Origin: Streptomyces coacervatus
GTDB lineage: Bacteria; Actinomycetota; Actinomycetes; Streptomycetales; Streptomycetaceae
Direction of reading: 5' to 3'
Length of the DNA stretch: 64,000 nt
Assembly (NCBI RefSeq): GCF_029223485.1
Contig: NZ_JARHTP010000022.1
Location: forward strand, 120,656-184,655
Below are positions 60,002-64,000 of this stretch, piece after piece. Position numbers and translations under genes: made by a program. Each line of letters starts with the position of its first letter. The first letter of the stretch is position 1. A model generated the notes under the pieces. That model was not told where the DNA came from and ran no database searches. It was given only the letters and a program-made list of their open reading frames with translations.

Positions 60002-62035
60002 TCACTTGACCTGGATCCACTTGGCCTCGGACGGCGTGCCCGTCGCGTCCGTCACGAAGAGCATGTACCAGCCGGGCGGCACCAGGGCCGGGTCCTTCGG
60101 CACGTCGACCGTCACCGAGTGCGCGTCCTTGGTCAGGCCCAGCTCGATGGAGCGCTGCTCGACGTCGGTCGTGTGGGTGACCGCGCTGGGCCGCATCAGC
60201 CGGGCCTTCGCCACCCGTTCGGGGTGCTCGGTCCGGAAGGTCGCGCGGCGCTGCTTGCCGAGCGCCCGCGGGCCGCCCTCCAGTACGGGGCGGTTCTTGC
60301 CGCCCCGGTGCAGCGCGGGCGGTGTGAAGACCTCCATGCGCTGCTCGAAGTGACCGAGCTTGGTGTTCTGCTGGTCGTCGAAGAGCGGGTCGGAGCCGAA
60401 GGTGGCGACCCGGCCGTCGGGCAGCAGCAGCGCCTCGGAGTGGTAGTTGCGGCCGACGGTGGGCGACGCCGCCTCCTGGAAGGAGTTGCTCTTCGGGTCG
60501 TAGAACTGCGCCTTGAAGATGTTGCTGGCGCTGCGGCCGCGGTAGTCCTCGGAGCCGTTGGTGGTGAACACCGTGTCGTCCGGCATGATCACGCTGTTCA
60601 GGTACCGCGTGCCCTGCGGGAGGTTGGGTCCGTCCTCGAAGACCGGGTTGTCCTTCTTGAGGTCTACGACGGCCGTCCGCGGGGTCGACCTCTTGGACTC
60701 GCCGACGCCCCCGCCGCCGAGGATCATCACCTTCTGGTCCTGCGCGGGCGGCAGGAGCAGGGACGAGGAGGTCTCCGTCTCGTCGGGGTCCCGCAGCCCC
60801 AGCACCTTCCGGAAGGTGTTGGTCTTCAGATCCCACAGACCCGGTTCCCGGCCCTGGTCGGCGGGCCCGTAACCGGCGTTGGAGGCCGGGTAGAAGAGCT
60901 TGCCGCCCTTGGTCAGGAAGAGCGCGGGGTAGGTGGGGAAGTACCGCTTCGGGCCGGGTGACCACTTCTTGGTCCTGGGGTCGTAGATCTCGTTGTCCCC
61001 GGGGTCGATCTGGCCGACGTCGTCCAGGCCCGAGACGGCGAGCACCCGCCCGTCGTCGAGACCGACGAGGGTCGGATACCAGCGGGCCTTCTGCATCGGG
61101 TCGACGGGCACATACCGCTCGGCCACGGGATCGAACTCGTAGGCGGCGCGGATCCCCTGGAAGTCCTGCTTGTCGAGGGTGATCTTCTCGCTCAGCCCAT
61201 AGGTGTTGGCCGCGTCCTTGCCGGTCAGACCGACGATGTCGTACTGCGCCTGGTTCTCGGTGACGGACATCGGACCGGCCTCGACGGCCTCGACGAAGAC
61301 CCGGGCCTCGCCCGCCACCACCGGCGCCGGTGCCTGCGCCTGCGCCTGCGCCTGCCCGAACCGTGTCGCGCCAGTGCCGCGGGCTGCGGGCTGGGCCTGG
61401 GCCTGGGCCTGGGCCTGGGCCTTCGGGACGGTGACGTCGAACCTGCTGACGTATTCGACGCCCGCGGGCGAGCGGAAGCGGGTGCCCTTCTTCAGGTAGA
61501 CCGCCTTGGCGGCGTTCTCGTTCTTGATCCGCATACCGCCGCCGGCCCGTTTGACCTCGCCGTCAAGCAGTTCGTAGCGGGCGGTGCCGCCGGCCACCAG
61601 GAGCCGTCCGTCCGGGAGTTGGGCGTGGCCGGAGCAGAAGAAGTCGTCGGGGGTGGGGATCTTCTTGAAGGTGTTCGCCTTCGGGTCCCACAGGACGGTG
61701 TCGAAGGACCCGGCGTTGAATTTCCTCTGTTCGTTCCCCGACCCGGCGACGATGAGCACCTTGCCGGTGTGCAGGAGAGCCGCGTGGATGGCGTTGGTGC
61801 GGTACTCCGCGGGGATGTCGACTCGGCTCCAGGAGCCGTACTTCGCCTGGTACGCGGGCTGGGCGATCTTGTACTCGTGGTACTCCTCGCCGGCGAACTC
61901 GACCACGGCAGGGGCGTTGAGACCGGCCAGGACCACGACGCCCCCGACCCCGAGAACGGCCCTCCTGGTCACCCTGCTCCTGGGGCTCTTCTGGTACTTG
62001 TGCTGCCGGTACTTGTGCTGCGCATTCCGGGCCAT
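60002..62035 (-). CDS. glxA: Radical copper oxidase GlxA (galactose-oxidase-like)
   Basis: A 677-residue secreted or membrane-tethered mononuclear copper oxidase. It has a twin-arginine-type signal anchor (RVTRRAVLGVGGVVVLAGL), a seven-bladed Kelch propeller and a C-terminal immunoglobulin-like domain (MRPSAVTHTTDVEQRSIELG ... WYMLFVTDATGTPSEAKWIQ). The cofactor Cys is in FFCSGHAQLPDGRLLVAGG (Cys134) and the Tyr region is KARWYPTLVGL. YLNSVIMPDDTVFTTNG and YHSEALLLPDGRVATFGSDP are oxidase motifs. Two Gln-Ala repeats (about 206-215 and 228-235) extend a loop. ATG 62035 follows AGGAGG, 4 nt after the cslA stop. It processes the glucan made by CslA. Confidence 0.93.
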   Translation of the reverse strand: MARNAQHKYRQHKYQKSPRSRVTRRAVLGVGGVVVLAGLNAPAVVEFAGEEYHEYKIAQPAYQAKYGSWSRVDIPAEYRTNAIHAALLHTGKVLIVAGSGNEQRKFNAGSFDTVLWDPKANTFKKIPTPDDFFCSGHAQLPDGRLLVAGGTARYELLDGEVKRAGGGMRIKNENAAKAVYLKKGTRFRSPAGVEYVSRFDVTVPKAQAQAQAQAQPAARGTGATRFGQAQAQAQAPAPVVAGEARVFVEAVEAGPMSVTENQAQYDIVGLTGKDAANTYGLSEKITLDKQDFQGIRAAYEFDPVAERYVPVDPMQKARWYPTLVGLDDGRVLAVSGLDDVGQIDPGDNEIYDPRTKKWSPGPKRYFPTYPALFLTKGGKLFYPASNAGYGPADQGREPGLWDLKTNTFRKVLGLRDPDETETSSSLLLPPAQDQKVMILGGGGVGESKRSTPRTAVVDLKKDNPVFEDGPNLPQGTRYLNSVIMPDDTVFTTNGSEDYRGRSASNIFKAQFYDPKSNSFQEAASPTVGRNYHSEALLLPDGRVATFGSDPLFDDQQNTKLGHFEQRMEVFTPPALHRGGKNRPVLEGGPRALGKQRRATFRTEHPERVAKARLMRPSAVTHTTDVEQRSIELGLTKDAHSVTVDVPKDPALVPPGWYMLFVTDATGTPSEAKWIQVK
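61332..61420. repeat. Two hexanucleotide repeat runs inside glxA
   Basis: Four units of GCCTGC (61332-61355) and five of CTGGGC (61391-61420), encoding alternating Gln-Ala on the minus strand. Both are multiples of 6 bp and so keep the reading frame if units are gained or lost. Confidence 0.92.
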
Positions 62036-62039
62036 GGCG

Positions 62040-63836
62040 CTAGTTGCCTCCTGTAGTGGATCCGGAGACCGGGGAGCCCGCGCCGCTGGTGGCGAGGGCG
62101 GGCTCCGTACCGTCGACGGCACGGGCGGTCCGGTGCAGTGCCTGCCGCTCCCGCCGCTCCATGAGGAGCGTGGCGCACCACACCGCGACCGGCGCGAGGG
62201 CAATGGCGATGGCCAGGACCGCCCAGGTGCGCATGGCCGCATGGGTGTGGTCGAGGACGACCGAGGCGGCCAGGGAGGTCGCGAGGAGGATCGCCCAGAA
62301 GAGGTGGATACGGAAGGTGAGCAGCCGGTCGGCACTGGCGTCGGCGCCCTTGGGGGTCACGACGAACCTGCTGGGCCGGCGGACGAGCGCCTCGCCGAAG
62401 GACTTGAGATAGATGGGCGCGGCCAGGGCCGACATGACCATGCCGGCGAGGCCGCCGGACCCCTCCGGTTCATGGGGGGAGATGTTGTGCCGCCGGTTCC
62501 ACAGATACAGCCCGATCTGCAGGGCGGCGGCATCGCTGTAGAGCATCAGCCACACAGAGGAGGCGACCTCGGTACCGGAGGCCCCGAACCAGAGAAAGAG
62601 AACACAACTCAGAATGCCCAGAAGCCAGTTGACGGCGGTCATGGGGTAGTAGACAAGCATCAGGGTGTACGAGAAGAGGCGCCCCGGAGGCATCTTGAAC
62701 ACTGCCTTCCAGTACTGCTTGAACAGCGTCTCGTACGTCCCCCGGGACCAGCGCATCTGCTGGGTGAAGAAGTCGGTCCAGGAGGCAGGACCCTCCCCGA
62801 CGGCGAGCACATCCGGCGTGTAGACGGACCGCCAGTACCGGCCGGTCGCGGGATTGCGGCGCTGATGTATCTCGAACCCGGTGGCCATGTCCTCGGTGAT
62901 GGAGTCGTACAGCCCGCCGATCTGCTTCACGGCGGCGATCCGTACGACGTTGTTGGTACCGACGAACATGGGCGAGCGATACCGGTTCCCGGCCCGCTGG
63001 ATCAGCGCATGGAAGAGAAACTGCTGCGACTCGGCGGCTTTGGTCACGGGATGTTCGGCGTAGTTCCCGTACACCTGGGGCCCCACGACGAAGGCGACAT
63101 CGGGATCCCGGAAATAACCCATCATCCGCTCCAGGAAGTTGGGGCGCGGGACATGATCCGTATCCACAGAGGCGAAGAAGTCGTACTCGTCGCCGTGCAG
63201 GTCGATCCAGGCGTTGTAGTTGCCGTGCTTGGTCAGGGCCTTGTGCACACCCTTGGGCCGGTTCCACTGCGGAACCCCGCGCCGGGTGAAGTGCCGGACT
63301 CCGAGCTCCGCGCACAGGGCCTTCGCCTGCTCGTCGTCGCCCTCGTCGAGGAGCCATACGTCGAGGATGCTGCCGGGCCCGTCGTGGGTGATCCTGACTG
63401 CCCCCTCAAGGGTGGCGCGGACCATGGAGAGGGGTTCCTTGCCCGGTACGTACGTGGTGAGAAAGGCGACGCGGGTGCCGGCTTCGGCGACGACCGGGAC
63501 GGGGTCACGGGCGACCAGCGTGGCGTGTGCGACGGAGGCGACATTGACGACCATGAAGAACTCGATGAGCCCGATGGATATGAGCATCGTCATGTCGAGC
63601 CAGCCGAGCCAGCTCGCGCCGCCGTCGCGCTCCACCCAGTGGGTGGGCCAGACGAGATAGACGAGCAGGGTGCCGGTGAGCACCGGCGCGAGGGTCATCA
63701 GCAGAACGGCCTGTATTCGGCGCGGCTCACTGGAGAGGAGCGAGGTGTACTGCACCTGGTACGAGGCGCCGGTCGGTTCCGTGAGAGGTCCGGCCAGTCG
63801 GCTGTGGGTGTCGTATTCGTAGCCCTCCGACTGCAC
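62040..63836 (-). CDS. cslA: Cellulose synthase-like GT2 glycosyltransferase CslA
   Basis: A 598-residue processive beta-glycosyltransferase. Two membrane helices near residues 40-110 precede the cytoplasmic GT2 domain with the D, D, D, QxxRW series: LLDEGDDE, SVDTDHVPRP, the catalytic TED of SITEDMATG, and QQMRWSRG. FVGTNNVVR and GYFRDPDVAFVVGPQVYGN are GT2 markers. Five or more helices follow, with a PilZ-less C-terminal tail of about 50 residues. GTG 63836 is chosen because GGAGG lies 5 nt upstream; a longer frame from 63893 has no site. It is coupled to glxA (4-nt gap) and makes the beta-glucan at growing hyphal tips. Confidence 0.93.
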   Translation of the reverse strand: MQSEGYEYDTHSRLAGPLTEPTGASYQVQYTSLLSSEPRRIQAVLLMTLAPVLTGTLLVYLVWPTHWVERDGGASWLGWLDMTMLISIGLIEFFMVVNVASVAHATLVARDPVPVVAEAGTRVAFLTTYVPGKEPLSMVRATLEGAVRITHDGPGSILDVWLLDEGDDEQAKALCAELGVRHFTRRGVPQWNRPKGVHKALTKHGNYNAWIDLHGDEYDFFASVDTDHVPRPNFLERMMGYFRDPDVAFVVGPQVYGNYAEHPVTKAAESQQFLFHALIQRAGNRYRSPMFVGTNNVVRIAAVKQIGGLYDSITEDMATGFEIHQRRNPATGRYWRSVYTPDVLAVGEGPASWTDFFTQQMRWSRGTYETLFKQYWKAVFKMPPGRLFSYTLMLVYYPMTAVNWLLGILSCVLFLWFGASGTEVASSVWLMLYSDAAALQIGLYLWNRRHNISPHEPEGSGGLAGMVMSALAAPIYLKSFGEALVRRPSRFVVTPKGADASADRLLTFRIHLFWAILLATSLAASVVLDHTHAAMRTWAVLAIAIALAPVAVWCATLLMERRERQALHRTARAVDGTEPALATSGAGSPVSGSTTGGN

Positions 63837-63975
63837 GGCGCCCTCCAGTGAGTGAGGTGAGATCGGGGGACGAATACCGATCACTCCATACAAAAGTGGA
63901 GTTTTGGGGGCATGGCGACCTGGGGGCGGCCAGGCGGGTGGGGGCCCTGCATTCCTGGGGCCGGGGATCGATCTC

Positions 63976-63996
63976 TCAGCCCGTCCGGCGTTTGAG
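63976..63996 (-). repeat. 21-bp Streptomyces 3'-end repeat, copy C
   Basis: Exact reverse complement of 16153-16173, at the right end of the window 140 nt upstream of cslA. It probably marks the end of a gene lying just beyond the window. Confidence 0.8.
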
Positions 63997-64000
63997 GACG

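Overview
The window is high-GC actinobacterial chromosome and almost certainly Streptomyces. Coding density is high, GTG and TTG starts are common, 4-nt ATGA/GTGA stop-start overlaps recur, and two short repeat families typical of Streptomyces intergenic DNA are present. The gene set also fits: the GlgE glycogen/trehalose pathway, isobutyryl-CoA mutase, and the CslA-GlxA-CslZ hyphal-tip polysaccharide locus. I count 45 intact genes, one gene cut by the left edge and two gene remnants. I see no rRNA, tRNA, CRISPR array, prophage or insertion sequence.

Layout. 1-1976: minus-strand drug-type ABC exporter (ATPase, permease) followed by the start of a sensor kinase. 2182-9406: four consecutive ABC half-exporters forming two heterodimeric pairs, each with a degenerate nucleotide site; the third gene carries an in-frame copy of a Streptomyces repeat. 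9437-11228: a divergent PII-like protein and an AmtB ammonium channel. 11576-15492: tandem secreted M4 metalloproteases, then a DUF1990 gene. 16213-28275: alpha-glucan phosphorylase, a secreted subtilase, and glgE-treS-maltokinase-glgB. 28335-31443: HelD-type helicase and a MerR regulator-thioredoxin pair. 31473-32049: remnants of an Lrp/AsnC regulator and an aldo/keto reductase. 32077-38599: AAA+ ATPase, DUF2127 membrane protein, DctA transporter and a divergent CitA/CitB-type two-component system. 38698-41904: sugar ABC importer lacking its ATPase. 41959-43309: flavin/F420-type reductase and a helix-turn-helix protein. 43407-49551: pfkA, pta-ackA and pyk. 49652-52318: a three-gene envelope operon (DUF6230, DUF6114, Ser/Ala-rich secreted protein). 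52966-55803: TPR-thioredoxin, TetR regulator, trypsin-like protease. 55911-58771: icmA, a DUF3817 membrane protein and a MarR regulator. 58963-63836: cslZ, glxA and cslA.

How the parts work together. The glycogen block converts trehalose to maltose (TreS), phosphorylates it (maltokinase), polymerises maltose-1-phosphate (GlgE), branches the glucan (GlgB) and mobilises it by phosphorolysis (GlgP). The pfkA/pta-ackA/pyk block is lower glycolysis and acetate overflow. DctA with the adjacent sensor/regulator looks like a C4-dicarboxylate sensing and uptake unit. CslA, GlxA and CslZ are a beta-glucan synthase, a radical copper oxidase and a GH6 endoglucanase that act together at the cell surface.

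The most interesting points are: a PII-like protein that has lost the usual effector-binding residues; an ABC half-exporter without Walker A that carries an inserted repeat; a branching enzyme with a histone-like Lys/Ala tail; the uncharacterised envelope operon preceded by two near-perfect dyads; a perfect 22-bp palindrome directly in front of icmA; and a decayed patch holding two truncated genes and another copy of the repeat. Functional calls come from motif recognition; no database search was run.
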